In this document: piece by piece, positions 23,131 through 34,900 of the stretch
How the letters are laid out: each line of letters opens with the position of its first letter
Position numbering within the stretch: position 1 is the first letter of the stretch
NCBI GenBank assembly: GCA_037176905.1
Contig: JBBBWG010031420.1
Location: 1-64,000, forward strand
DNA from: Azolla pinnata
Taxonomy: Eukaryota > Streptophyta > Polypodiopsida > Salviniales > Salviniaceae
Reading direction: 5' to 3'
Length of the DNA: 64,000 nucleotides
Program-made: the position numbers and the translations under genes
The notes under the pieces: model-generated
Databases searched by the model: none
What the model was told of the DNA's origin: nothing
Seen by the model: the letters and a program-made list of their open reading frames with translations, nothing else

Positions 23131-24972
23131 GGCGAAAGCGGAGCAGGAGCAGGAGCAACTCCCGGCGAGTCTCGGAATTTTCCTCAAATGGAGAAGAAGA
23201 AGATAATGTCGGAGAAGATTATCGTAATTGCAGAAAATTGCCCCTGGAAAACGGAATTCCCATAAAATACCCCCCAAAAAATATGGACGCAAACTGGCTC
23301 TGAAATAACAGACTTGGAGATGAAGCTAAATTTTGCTCTTCCTCCTGAAGAAGGAGAAGGAGAAGGAAAAGATAATGTGTTGATCAGGAGAAGATTATGC
23401 TCATCGCACAAACACCCCTAGGTAGAAATATTCGTCGTTTATTTTATTTTACAGTTGTTTACATGCAGAGGAGAATTGTTTACATGCAGAGAGAGGTCGA
23501 TGAGACTTCAAAGTCGACCATTGCCGAGCAGATGTCTGCAACCGCGCGATTTTTTTACACAGAACCGGCGGGCATAGACTTAATCGAGGGTTTGTTGTAC
23601 GCTTGCGAGGAAAGAGGAAGAAGAAGAAGAGTTAGTTGACTTGAGCGATGTGTGAGACATGGCTAGATTTGTAATTTCGTAGAACGTTGGGGGCCACCAT
23701 CCGCCCGTTCATCGAACATGATCTCGATCACTCCTTCTTGGCGATCTCAATCACTCCTTCTCGATCACATCCGACCTTTTTCTTAATGGCTGGTGTGGCC
23801 CATCCCCATTGATCAGATAATGATGCCTCCATTGTCCATGATGCTTCTCGGCGTATGATAACGAAAAGGATGGATGTGTATGATGGCATCCCCATGATGC
23901 TTCTAAACGAAAAGGATGGATGCGTGAGCTGGAGGCTGAAGATTAGGAGGAAGGGATGATAGAAAAATCTCGATCAACTTTTTACTGCTAATCCTACTCT
24001 TAATACGAGTTCTTATGAGCAGTCAAAACCTGGCCCCATCTCATCTCCTGCTTCAGAACCCCAGTGGTTCCATCCACAACACACACACACACATACACAC
24101 AAGATTCAAGAGTTGTATCTAGTTGTGAAGACCATAATAGCCCCATAGTGAGCTCCATCAGTTTATAACCACAAAAGTCTCGAGTTTACAAATCTCGCAA
24201 ACAACTTTGGTGATTTGTATGCACATGCAACGACTTGCCAAAAGTCATGGCTGAAGGTGCAGCCAATTGTGTAATGCATTTTGTACTCGGCAAAAGCTGG
24301 ATTGCTACCGCATTGTCGTTGCATGCACAACCGTTGAAATGTGACACTGCTTGAGGCAAGCTCCCCCCAAAGTCGGTCCTTGCTTGAAACTCTGCCGGTG
24401 GATTCACGAATCGGCTTTCAAACGTTCGAATCACACAAGCCTCACCATACAACCGACATGGCCCACTATGCATGAAAATCAAGGTCAAGGACACGGTTGA
24501 GCTGCATTGCTTACTAATCCTCTGAAAGGAAACTCTCGACGTCTTCCTGAACTCCTAACGCATTTCCAAATAATCTCACAGAGAATTGTCATCCGTTTTG
24601 TCACTCAAAAACTAGAGGATGGTGCTTGTCGATTTGTTTTCGATGCATCACATCTATAACCACAAAGGATTGTAGGGTCGTAGCTAGGCCTTGCTGATCA
24701 GAGTCAGTTTATTTGTACATCCAACTCTTCAAGCACTTATTACATGAAAGGGCCAGTTACCACACACACACACACACACACACATACAGACGCCCACCAA
24801 GGGATATACAGTCGGGCAAAAATATGTACTCAAATCTTGTGGCCAGTGTGGTGGCGGGGGTGGCGGCAGCGGTGGCGGTGGACATTGCCCATCTAACTAC
24901 CATAGATGTATTACCCGACCGAGAGCAACGACGACCGACGACGACAACAACACCGGAACTTATTCTTCTGTT
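23131..24972. other. Intergenic region between ISE2 promoter and FMO 3' end
   Basis: No gene recognised. It includes the ISE2 5' leader, an imperfect 11-bp inverted repeat (24224-24234 / 24315-24325) and short CA tracts near 24085 and at 24761-24783. Composition rises toward GC near the FMO stop codon. Confidence 0.55.
24761..24783 (+). repeat. CA microsatellite
   Basis: About 11 CA units in the region downstream of the complete FMO gene. Confidence 0.85.
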
Positions 24973-26868
24973 TTAGCTAGTGTGGTGGACCTTGCCCATG
25001 CCATAGACGGGCGTGGGGATGCCTTCGAGGCGCGCTTTGAGCTGCAACGCCAGGTAGAGCGAGTAATGGCGGCACTGATGGAGATTGCCGCCGTGGAACC
25101 AGAGGTGCGGCTGGTGGGTGGGCTTCCACATGTTGCGCAGCTCGCGCTCCCACGGCCCCGGATCCTTGGTCGTGTCGGAGCCCAGGCCCCAGCACTTGCC
25201 GACCTTGTCGGCCACGTCCTGCGAGATGAGCTTGGCCGCCCACCCGTTCATGGAGCCGTAGCCCGTCGCGTAGACGACGAGGTCCGCCTCGAGCTCGCTG
25301 CCGTCGCTCAGCACCACGCTGCGCTCCCTCATCTCCGCGACGCTCACGCCGCTCCTCAGCGCGATCTCGCCCTTCACCACGAGGTCCGACGCGCCGACGT
25401 CGATGTAGTAGCCCGAGCCGCGGCGGAGGTACTTCATGAACAGCCCCGACTCGTCGTCGCCGAAGTCGTGCAGGAAGCCGACGCGCTCGAGCGCGCGGTA
25501 GAAGTCGGCGTCGAGCTCGGCGATGCGCCTGTAGCGGCGGATGCCGGGGCGGTGGAGGATCTTGTAGGGCGTGGCGGCGAAGAGGAGGTCGACGTCCTCG
25601 GTGCGGAGGCGGGAGCCCTCCTTGTAGGGCAGGCCCTCGGTGGCGCGCATCGTCTCGGAGCGCGAGACGTGGGTGGAGGAGCGCTGGAGCATGGTGACGC
25701 GGGCGGCGCCGTGCTCCCAGAGGTCGGCGCAGATGTCGTGCGCGGAGTTGTTGGAGCCGACGACGACGCAGTGCTTGCCGGCCCAGCCGTCGCCGCCCCT
25801 GTGCTGGCTGGAGTGGCACTGCACGCCCCGGAACTTGTCGGCGGCGCCGGGGATGTTGGCGGGGACGTTGGGGACGCCCGACATGCCGGTGGCGAGCACG
25901 AGGTGCACGGGGTGGAGCACAAGCTCCTCACCAGCGCGGTCGACCACCACCTCCCACTCGCCGGCGGCGGCGTCGAAGCGCGCCGACTTGCACTCGGTGG
26001 AGCCCCAGTAGACGAGCTCCATGACGAGCGTGTACGCCTCGAGCCAGTCGGCGATCTTGTCCTTGGGCGAGAACACGGGCCAGTGGTCGGGGAACGGGAT
26101 GTAGGGCAGGTGGTCGTACCAGACGGCGTCGTGGAGGCAGAGCGACTTGTAGCGGTTGCGCCACGAGTCGCCGGGCCGCGCGTTCTTGTCGACGACGACG
26201 GTCGGGACGCGGAGCCGGCGGAGCCGCGCCGCCAGCGAGATGCCCGCCTGGCCGCCGCCGACCACGAGGCAGAAGGGCTGCTTGCCCGGCGCCCGGCCCA
26301 GCTCCGCGAGCTCCTCGTGCCGCACGTCCAGCCACGTGCGCCGGCCCCCCCGGAAGGCCCCGTACTGCACCCCGAGCTCGCGCCGCTCCCGCGCCGGCTC
26401 CTCGTGCCCCTTCAGCTCCAGCATCGTCGTCAGCAGGCACCAGCACTTCCCCCCCCGCACCAGCTTCACGTATCCCCTCCCCCGCGCCTCCCTCGTCTCG
26501 AACGTGAAGAACGACTGCCTGATCGCGCCGATCCCCTCCTCCTCCACCTCCTCCACCCCCTCCTCGCTCTCCAGCTTCCACGTCGCCGCGCTCCTCGTCT
26601 TCGGCTGGATGTGCCCATTCTGCTGCTGCTGCTGCTCATCATCATCCTCCTCCTCGTTTTTGAGCGTGGCTTGCAGCATCTCCCTGATCTCCTCCTGGGA
26701 TTCCGCCGTGTACAGGTTCCATGTGAAGGTCAGCAGGTCCCTCCAGAAGCATTCCTCCGCGTGGAAGTGCTGGACTGCAGCTTCCACATCCCTTCGCGCC
26801 AGGGCCGCCTCGAAGCTGCTCAGCCACGCCTGCACCTCTTGCGCCTTCTCCTCCACCGCAGCAGCCAT
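24973..26868 (-). CDS. Complete NTF2-FMO flavin monooxygenase
   Basis: Intronless, 631 residues, start at 26868. The N-terminal part (about 10-155) has the shape of an NTF2/SnoaL-like domain (FEAALARRDVEAAVQHF, then a beta-rich stretch ending KCWCLLTTMLEL), interrupted by an acidic/Gln insert at 71-83. The FMO part follows: FAD loop VVGGGQAG (202-209), FMO-identifying region FRGVQCHSSQH (346-356), NADPH loop VVVGSNNSA (368-376) and ATGY (534-537). YUCCA enzymes, which make auxin from indole-3-pyruvate, have only the FMO half (about 400 residues). The two-domain form is known from fungi and seed-free plants. Ferns also have an FMO, fern oxime synthase, that makes phenylacetaldoxime from phenylalanine; it is a candidate relative. 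Substrate unknown. Very GC-rich, and inverted relative to its partial paralogue at 2-856. Confidence 0.93.
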   Translation of the reverse strand: MAAAVEEKAQEVQAWLSSFEAALARRDVEAAVQHFHAEECFWRDLLTFTWNLYTAESQEEIREMLQATLKNEEEDDDEQQQQQNGHIQPKTRSAATWKLESEEGVEEVEEEGIGAIRQSFFTFETREARGRGYVKLVRGGKCWCLLTTMLELKGHEEPARERRELGVQYGAFRGGRRTWLDVRHEELAELGRAPGKQPFCLVVGGGQAGISLAARLRRLRVPTVVVDKNARPGDSWRNRYKSLCLHDAVWYDHLPYIPFPDHWPVFSPKDKIADWLEAYTLVMELVYWGSTECKSARFDAAAGEWEVVVDRAGEELVLHPVHLVLATGMSGVPNVPANIPGAADKFRGVQCHSSQHRGGDGWAGKHCVVVGSNNSAHDICADLWEHGAARVTMLQRSSTHVSRSETMRATEGLPYKEGSRLRTEDVDLLFAATPYKILHRPGIRRYRRIAELDADFYRALERVGFLHDFGDDESGLFMKYLRRGSGYYIDVGASDLVVKGEIALRSGVSVAEMRERSVVLSDGSELEADLVVYATGYGSMNGWAAKLISQDVADKVGKCWGLGSDTTKDPGPWERELRNMWKPTHQPHLWFHGGNLHQCRHYSLYLALQLKARLEGIPTPVYGMGKVHHTS

Positions 26869-28932
26869 GGCCGTTGTCTATAGATCCCAGGATTTGATGG
26901 CAGACTATTAACCCGAGAGAGCGGCATTGCAGGCACTTGGTTAGCTACATATATGGTGCTTCCCTTCCCATACAAATCTCTCCATGTGGGGACTTGTGTC
27001 CGATAGATAGCTAATATGTGGTCTCCATGCGAGCAGCTTCTGTACCATTCTTTTTCTCCTTCTTATCATATCCTTCTGGTGTATAGATCCTGCACGACTG
27101 TCCTTTTTTATTCCCTGGACTTTGACCCTTCGCCTTCTCCCTCAGTTTGGCGACTTTCCCTCCTTACAGCTTGCTTGAAGAGGTTCTTCTGCAGTGAAGA
27201 AATGGCCCCTGGCTGGCATTCATCAGTTGGGTGCTTCATTCCCGAGGTAAATTGGGATGCCTGTGATTCAATGATACAGTCAGCTCAATGCCATTGCGGT
27301 TAACAATGAGATACCATACAAAAATAGAGTAGATCTTCACCAATGTAACAGTTCTCTGGATCACCTCCATCAGGCCTCATCAAGCTGACCAATTTCCTAG
27401 CTGCTACAAAGGGCTCTGTTTGTAAGGAGAAGAGGGTGAGCTATTGGATGGAAGGGCTACAAATCTGAGGTTTCATCAACAACAAGGAATGCATTGCATT
27501 CGATCATTTCAGCCATTCCTCTGCCCTATACGATGTTGCAATTTTCACACATGGACGAACATCAGTAGCCGTCCAGGAACCTGTCAATCAATACATAAAA
27601 GGTTGGATTTACTTATACTACCAAATCTCACAAGCAAAACCACTTTATTGTTTGGCAAGGGGATACCAATCTTGCTTGATGAGGTGGTGACATACATTGA
27701 CACGATCCACGATTCCTGCAGTTCTTCACCTGTGATCCAACAGTTGAATTAGAAATTGCCCTCCGAATGAACATAACTAGTTGGCCAGGAATAACAGGCT
27801 ATCCTATCTTCACGTTTAAGCCCAATCATACAGGTTCATTAGTTGTTCATCCATCATATACAGATCTTTACCTGAGTGTCATTTGAGCTGCAGATAAGAC
27901 AAGTACAAAAATTTCTATGGCCTGGAAATCTCATTGAAATAATCATATTCACAATGTGCTACAACACATTCACATAAAACTCATTCATACAGCAAATAAT
28001 TCTGATGGGTGAACCAAGAATCCCATCAAACGTGCAGATCACAATGTGATGAGATGGTGCAGGGTTAAAATATGGCATGATGCCAGACTATTTGGAAATG
28101 ATACATTTGTAACTCAGCACCAATTGCAGAGCAATTAAAATCACCATTGGCCCCAGTTCACCTTTCACAAAAATAGCTGATTGCAACATATGCACAGGCC
28201 ACATCATCAATAAAGGTGGCACTGCTCATTCAGCCAACCAAACTCCGGTTTCACAGTGCAGTTGGGCTTGATATTGCACCAAAGCAACGTCAAAACTTTA
28301 AAGCACTCAACCCTGTTCAGGATCACACTGTCAAAACAATGGTTTGCAGTGCCGAAGTATTTGTGGTAGAAGACGTTCACCATAAAAAAATGTAAGTTGA
28401 AGAAGCTTCGTCACTAACATAAAGGAAATGGAAATAACCTCTGTCAACAGGACATTTTTACTGTTCAAGTAATGAGAAATTGTTGTTGTGGTGCAGGGAA
28501 ATTTTCCAATTTCTTCTTCGCAACCCAATTCCAACATTCCCATGTAGAAGGATTGCAGGAAATCAAAACCAAGATAAAGTTGAGGCTGGTAGTCGGGACT
28601 TCTTTTACTAGATTAAAAAAAAGTAATCAATGTTGTCAAAGTACAAAATTCTTCATAAACTTTCAACAAATCTTCCATTATGATTTCAATAGACTTTCAA
28701 AACATAAGCAATGGTGCTGTTGCATGCGTCTATACCTTTGAATGCTTAAAATTGTTACATCAATATACACACTATACTAGAAAGAAGAGCCAAAATTCAG
28801 CTCATCCTTGAGCAGAGTCCTGGACAAGCATTGATCTACCTCGAAGTAGCAGCTAGAATATCTCCACAAAATTCCATGAATTTACAAAACCTTGGGAGCA
28901 AGAGGAAGGGAGCCAACTATGAAATTATCAAC
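26869..28932. other. FMO promoter side and CPL1 downstream region
   Basis: About 2.1 kb between the FMO start and the CPL1 stop. AT-rich; short open frames show no recognisable family. A TATATAT-like motif lies near 26949. Nothing else supported. Confidence 0.5.
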
Positions 28933-31900
28933 TCACCTATTGAAAAATCGCCTGGGTGAAGGATTCATTGATTGCCTTGGTGGAAGATCCCCTGTTCTTG
29001 ACCTTTTATTTGGCCGAGGGGGAGATCTGTAAATAATACGGGTGTCAATATCATGACTCGTGCCATCCAAATATTAAGAGACAAACAAACACCCTAAACT
29101 TTTCCCATGCCTGTGGGGGGGGGAATGTCGAGGGGTACGATGACGGCTATCCATCCTAACACGTCGTAGTGCTTCATTTGCTGCCTGCAGGAGGCAACAA
29201 GTAGCATCCACAAATCATTACGGAAATCGAAAACTGTGCATCCTTGAAGTTCAGAAGCCCAACAGCTTCCAGCACTTCCTATAGGTCAGTAATTTGAATT
29301 CCAAAACAACTACTGCTGATCGTTGGCACAAACAGTGACCAAAATCTCTTCAGAGTGAAAATTTGATAACCATCACATAGTTTAAGAAATCATTATCACG
29401 TAGGATAACAACAATCAGAACCTTTTAGGTTACAATCAAGTAATTATCATTTAAAGGCAGCAAGCTAAGAAGTAATGGAAATAAAAACCTGTTGCTTGGC
29501 CTCCTCCCATGTCCAGCCATTGCCATTCCCCATAGGTCGCCCACCAACCTCAACCTGTTATCCAGATTGAAACCTGAAATGAATTAGAAGTCCTTCAAAG
29601 ATTGAGAATTAAAAGTACTGTTCTTATTTGTTAACATACCTGGCAGACGAACCCTTGCAGGTGATGTTCCAAAGAAGCAAGGACAGGAGATAAATCATTG
29701 AAAACGACACTCATCCCTTCCATGTCACACTGAAAAATGGAGGATGGAGTATAAACCGAATTCAAAATCATATTATGGAAAAGCACCATCTCATCTAACC
29801 TTCAAATGGACTATTGATCTCACTTTCATAGCTAACCTTACTCAAACTAAAAGGCAAACAATCTAAAGAATGATCATACAACATGGAAATAACCTACCAT
29901 GACTAAACAGTGAAGTGCCTATGATCTAGACTTACATATTCTCTCAAAGCTGCCACAGGGTTATATTCTCTATTGGACTCGAGAAGATGCTGAGATTCGG
30001 CAAGGTTTGACCGGCCCGCAGGAGTAAGAAAAGGTACATGGTCAGCTGGAGCTGGTGAAGTTAGTGCAGCAAAATATCGAGGAGCTCTCCTCCTCAAGCT
30101 CATAAAAGTATCATCGCGAGAGTTTGTGAATCGTCCATGACCATGTGGATGCATGTGCATATACCGGACAAAGAAATTACCTACCAGAACTCAGTCAGCT
30201 TAACCTGCTTCATTGATAAAAAGATATGCACATCTATAATGCATATTTCAGACATCCAATAACATTCATGTGCATACTTCTTGTCATAAACTGCAGCGCA
30301 CAATCAGCTGCTCTGTACTGAGCTTCTTTTCTATTTCCACCAGTGCCCTCCCCAACCTTTTCTCTATCAAAGAACACCTGCACATAGTGTACGGAAAAAA
30401 TATTGCTAACCAAAGTCAGCCTTACCTAGAAACATATAAGTATAGCTCAAAAATGAAATTGAAAGATCAGAAAGCCCGCTCAAATTACCTCAACAGAAAA
30501 CTGCAAGTCTTTAGTAGTATTCACAACAGCTTTGAACTCTACCTGAAAAAGAAAGCATTTCGTGATTATCAAATATAAGAAATAATTTGAGAGTTTAAAA
30601 ACAGGATTTGGAAGTTTACAGTTGTGTTATATTTGTCTGCAAGCTCCTGTAGAATAATTATTGGATTCTCTCTGTGTGTTTCTGGGCTTGTGTTCATATG
30701 GGCAGAGAAAATATTTTCGCTTTTTTGCCTATCATCTACAGGATATGTCTGAAATAGACAGAGAAAGAGAAGAAAAGGTCAGAAAAATATATGATTTCTC
30801 TGATAACAGCTCACGTATAGTACAATATAAGTACCACAGACAATTTGCAACCTGCTTTTATTACCTCTTTTGAAATCTCCTTGTTTGGAGGCTTTGATGT
30901 CGTAAAGGCAGGATTATCCTGACTGCCATAAAATGAGTGTTCACCTGGCCGGGTGATCCCAGGAAATGCTGTTGAAAGATGATTTGGGAAGACCTCCCCC
31001 TCTGATCTTCTCTGATCGTCAGTAGTCTTTGAAAGAGAAGAATTCGTGAAGCCTAATGTATCATTGACAGGTAAAGGTGAAATCTTTCCCTGATATTTAT
31101 GTTGATGTTCACTATCTTGTCCATGTAGCAGAATGAGCTGTCTATTGTGAATGTCTTTATTCAATTCAGGCTCAGGAAACTCCCTGGGATTTGGGAATGG
31201 TGGGCTTCGAAATGAATCATTTGCTAGGTATAGTTGAGACTGCATAATTGGAGCTTTTACTGAGTTATCTATCAGTGGATGAGCGGTAAGTTTCTCATTG
31301 GCAAAAGTTCGATTCATATATTGTTGCGGCTCCTTAATTATGGCTGTTGAAAGTATTTGTGCCTGTTGATTAAGCACTGCTTCCCTTTGAGAAACCTGTT
31401 TAATCATGTGCCCCTTCAATGATATGTAGAAAATGATCCACGGGTATTATGATTAACTTATAAAACTTGCCTCTTCCAGTTTCTTGCTGTTTCCGAGCTC
31501 AAACTTGGTACCACTATCCTGTGTATTACCATTGCTAAATTCATTTTGAATTGGTTCTTCCTGCACAGACAGGCCAATTTATTCACAAATATCATGGAAG
31601 GCCAGTAATAAAAAAAATAAAGTTTTTGCTTGTTATAACCTCTCCTACTAGATATTTACTAAGGACAGGTCGACGTGGCAAGCTTCGAACATTTGCGTCA
31701 TATTCAATCCCAGCCATCTCCTTCAATAAGCCTTCATCGAAGTCCCTACATAAATGAAACAGACAGCCTATTTAAAGCGAGAGGAGAAGCAAACATAAAA
31801 GATAGTCACATCCTCAGGAGGCCAGAGTCAACCTACGGAACAAAACTGATGGATCAAGGTTCATAAATTCCATTCAAGCCCCCCCCCCCCCCGCCCCAAA

Positions 31901-34900
31901 AAAGTGCACTCAATTAGTTAAAATGTTCTAGGCAGTAAATACAAAGGTCTAAAGCTTAATGGACGGTAATATGACGTTTCCTTTTATTTAAAACTTTCTT
32001 TAATCACTCCATTCCTCCATAAATGGGCCCATTTTCCCTACTTCTTCAACTTCGTCTGATTTCTTCATCCTATTTAGTATTAGTTGGCGAGAAGGTTTAG
32101 GGAGAACATGGAATAGTTAAAAATAGGCTGCACTCTTCCAAATCAAAGAAATTAACTTTTTACTTATCAGGAATTATGAGTTTTGACCTGTTCTTCAGAA
32201 AGAAGCTGTGCATTGTTTACTTATCAGAAATAAGGGACTCCTGATCCATTGTTTACTAATTTCAGGATTTGGTTTTCTGAACAATCTCCACAGTACGTGT
32301 CAGCAGGGTTTTCAGCACCGATGCATTGATGTACTTTCGCAATATGTGCCTCACCAGACTTGTGCTGTGTTGGCTAAAACATATTAATCTTGTTATGAAT
32401 TAATCAGGATCACTTATGGAAGGGACACCATGCTTTGGGTCACATAGGTGTATTCTGGCAAATTCTGTAGACTGTTTGTGAGTTCTTTTAAAAATCACTG
32501 TCCTTTGGCTTAAAATTAGTAAGAAAATAAAAAGCTAACGAACAGAGATTTGTGAGATGGTTACCTGAAAAATCCAGCACGAACATCAGAGGCTACATTT
32601 CGTGCAACGCATAAAATTGGCATGGGAATGTTTACCTGTTAATCGAAGGCAGAGAATTTCAGAGATCGTCAAAATTTTGTGCATATTATATACAGTTACA
32701 GTACACCTGACGAGCTTTTAATACCAAAATTTGTGCACCTCAGCCTGTGGATCATAGTAAGGTGCAAAAGCAGGCACAACATGAACATGAGACTGATCCC
32801 TATCCTCCCAAACTTTGAGCCGATCATCAATCACCATCGCCATACTTGGATGACAATTACCGCTCACAAATACATTTGCTAGAGACTTCTTTGAGGCTGA
32901 TTCACATTTATAGCATTAGTTCACCATCCGTCTCATATGAAAAAATCTTTACATTACAGCTAAAATCATCTACCTGACTTTACACAGACAACTCGTTGTA
33001 AGACATCACTTTCTTTGATAAGTTGACTTTGAGGATCAAGCAATCTCCAAACTTCTAATGCATATTCTCTTTCAGCCATTGTACAGACAAAAACCTCAAA
33101 GCGTTTGCGCCCTTTTGCAATCAAATATTCTCGGAGCTCCTCCCAAGCTGGTCGCAGCCTTACCAAAACACTCGTATCCCGTACCTGCATACAACTATCA
33201 GCAGAGTCATTGCAATTTGCAATACATTCATTATCAAAGGTATCTTCCTATAGCATACACACTCACATTCGGATTGATTCGAGTGAAAACCATGCTAGAA
33301 TCCTTGAGTCTGACAATTGGACGCATCAAGGGCGAAGCACCTTCTGTAGAAGAGGGCACAATCTCAATCTCTGCTCTGATATATTTTTCTGTTGTATTAT
33401 CCCAAACACGATCATTATCAGCATACTGCCTCAGTAAAGCCCTGTCTTGGATATATCGTTTTAGTTCTGCAGACATTACTGAAGTTTTCTGTCCATCTGT
33501 TTCACCTTTCAATTTGGAACCAAGAGCCTCTATACGATCTTCAAAAGACTTCAATGTGTTGGCAACTATCAATGTTTCATCTAAATCCAGTACTAGAGCA
33601 AGGCATCTCAGATTAAACATAGTCAAGCAGGATTTATATAACCGAGGAGATAACACAAAACCCCAGAAGCATGGAAAGAACTTTCTTCTACTGTTCATAG
33701 CAACCAAGTGAATCTCTAGCCCTCCTGATGATGTAATTACTGCACTCTGCAGAAAAAAACAAACCAGACAAATAAATTTTCTATTTTATTAATAGCACAG
33801 CAATATTACTGAGATACTCCCAAAATGTTATTATAAAATCTATCCTACTAAGTGCTAGAAAAGTCTAGAAAACGTATAGCTGGAATATTATAATTCCAGC
33901 TATGGTATGCATAGAACTTTGGGTTGATCATAATAAAGCACGTCTCCTTATTTTATAGCATCATAAAGTTTCCACAAGCAGCATATATGTCAGTCCGGAA
34001 TCAAAGAGGTGTATATTACTGAGATACTCTCAAATGTTAATATAGCATCTCTCACACCAACCGCTTGAAAAGTCTAGAAAACGTATAGCTGCAATAGTAT
34101 AATTCCAGGTATGGTATGCACAGAACTTCTTTGGTTCGAGAATCATAAATCACATCTTCTAGAGCCCTACACATGCTTCCTCGTTGATAGCATCATAAAG
34201 TTTCCACAAGCAGCATACACGTCCTTCCTGAATCAACAGGGTGTATATTTCCACCACTAGCACTGAGAGCATTGACCTTTTAGAAGCTTATATATACTTT
34301 CTCTTTGATAACATCATAAGCTTGCATGAGCAACATAAGCCATACAAAACACACCTTAATTTTGCTTTTGGATCCAATGGATCATGTCACTAGCCTCCAA
34401 TTAGACCTCATCTGTCACTCAAATAAAATTCTGCATCTGGATAGCAAAGGTATCTGCAAACCATGTTTCTCAACCAAATTCACCTAGATAAGACACCATG
34501 TTTCTCAATGCAGTAAATTACATGACATTTTTCTTGACCAGCTCTTCAATTTCCTTCAGTCATCTGGCCATCAGAAGTGTGGGGACATCAAGCACAGGAA
34601 AGTTTGATTAACAGTCATTATTAGTTTCTTATTACGCCATTTCCTGTCTAATCAAATGTATCAGATACACAACATATCTTTTTGTCCCAAGAGTCAGGTC
34701 TGACCTCCTGACGAGATAACCTGAAATCTTGCTTAATCACAAACTAATAACTATTAGACAATCGCTCTAGTACCTCGAAAACTGTATAACCACCTTCCAT
34801 CAAATCTTTTTTTCCACTATTTTATGTCGTGTTCTGTGTCGTTTCCGATGGAGAACTGACAAACGATCTGATTTTAAGACTCTGATAGATGTCAAAAGGT

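Noticed and set aside
24982-26883. Open frame of 633 codons on the plus strand covering the whole FMO gene
   Set aside because: It is the antisense shadow of a GC-rich gene, which leaves few stop codons on the other strand. Its composition is Ala/Arg/Leu/His-rich with no family motifs, while the minus strand has all FMO motifs.
31875-31903. Poly-C tract in a CPL1 intron
   Set aside because: Simple homopolymer near an AAAAAA run, with no further structure; only noted as a likely sequencing trouble spot.
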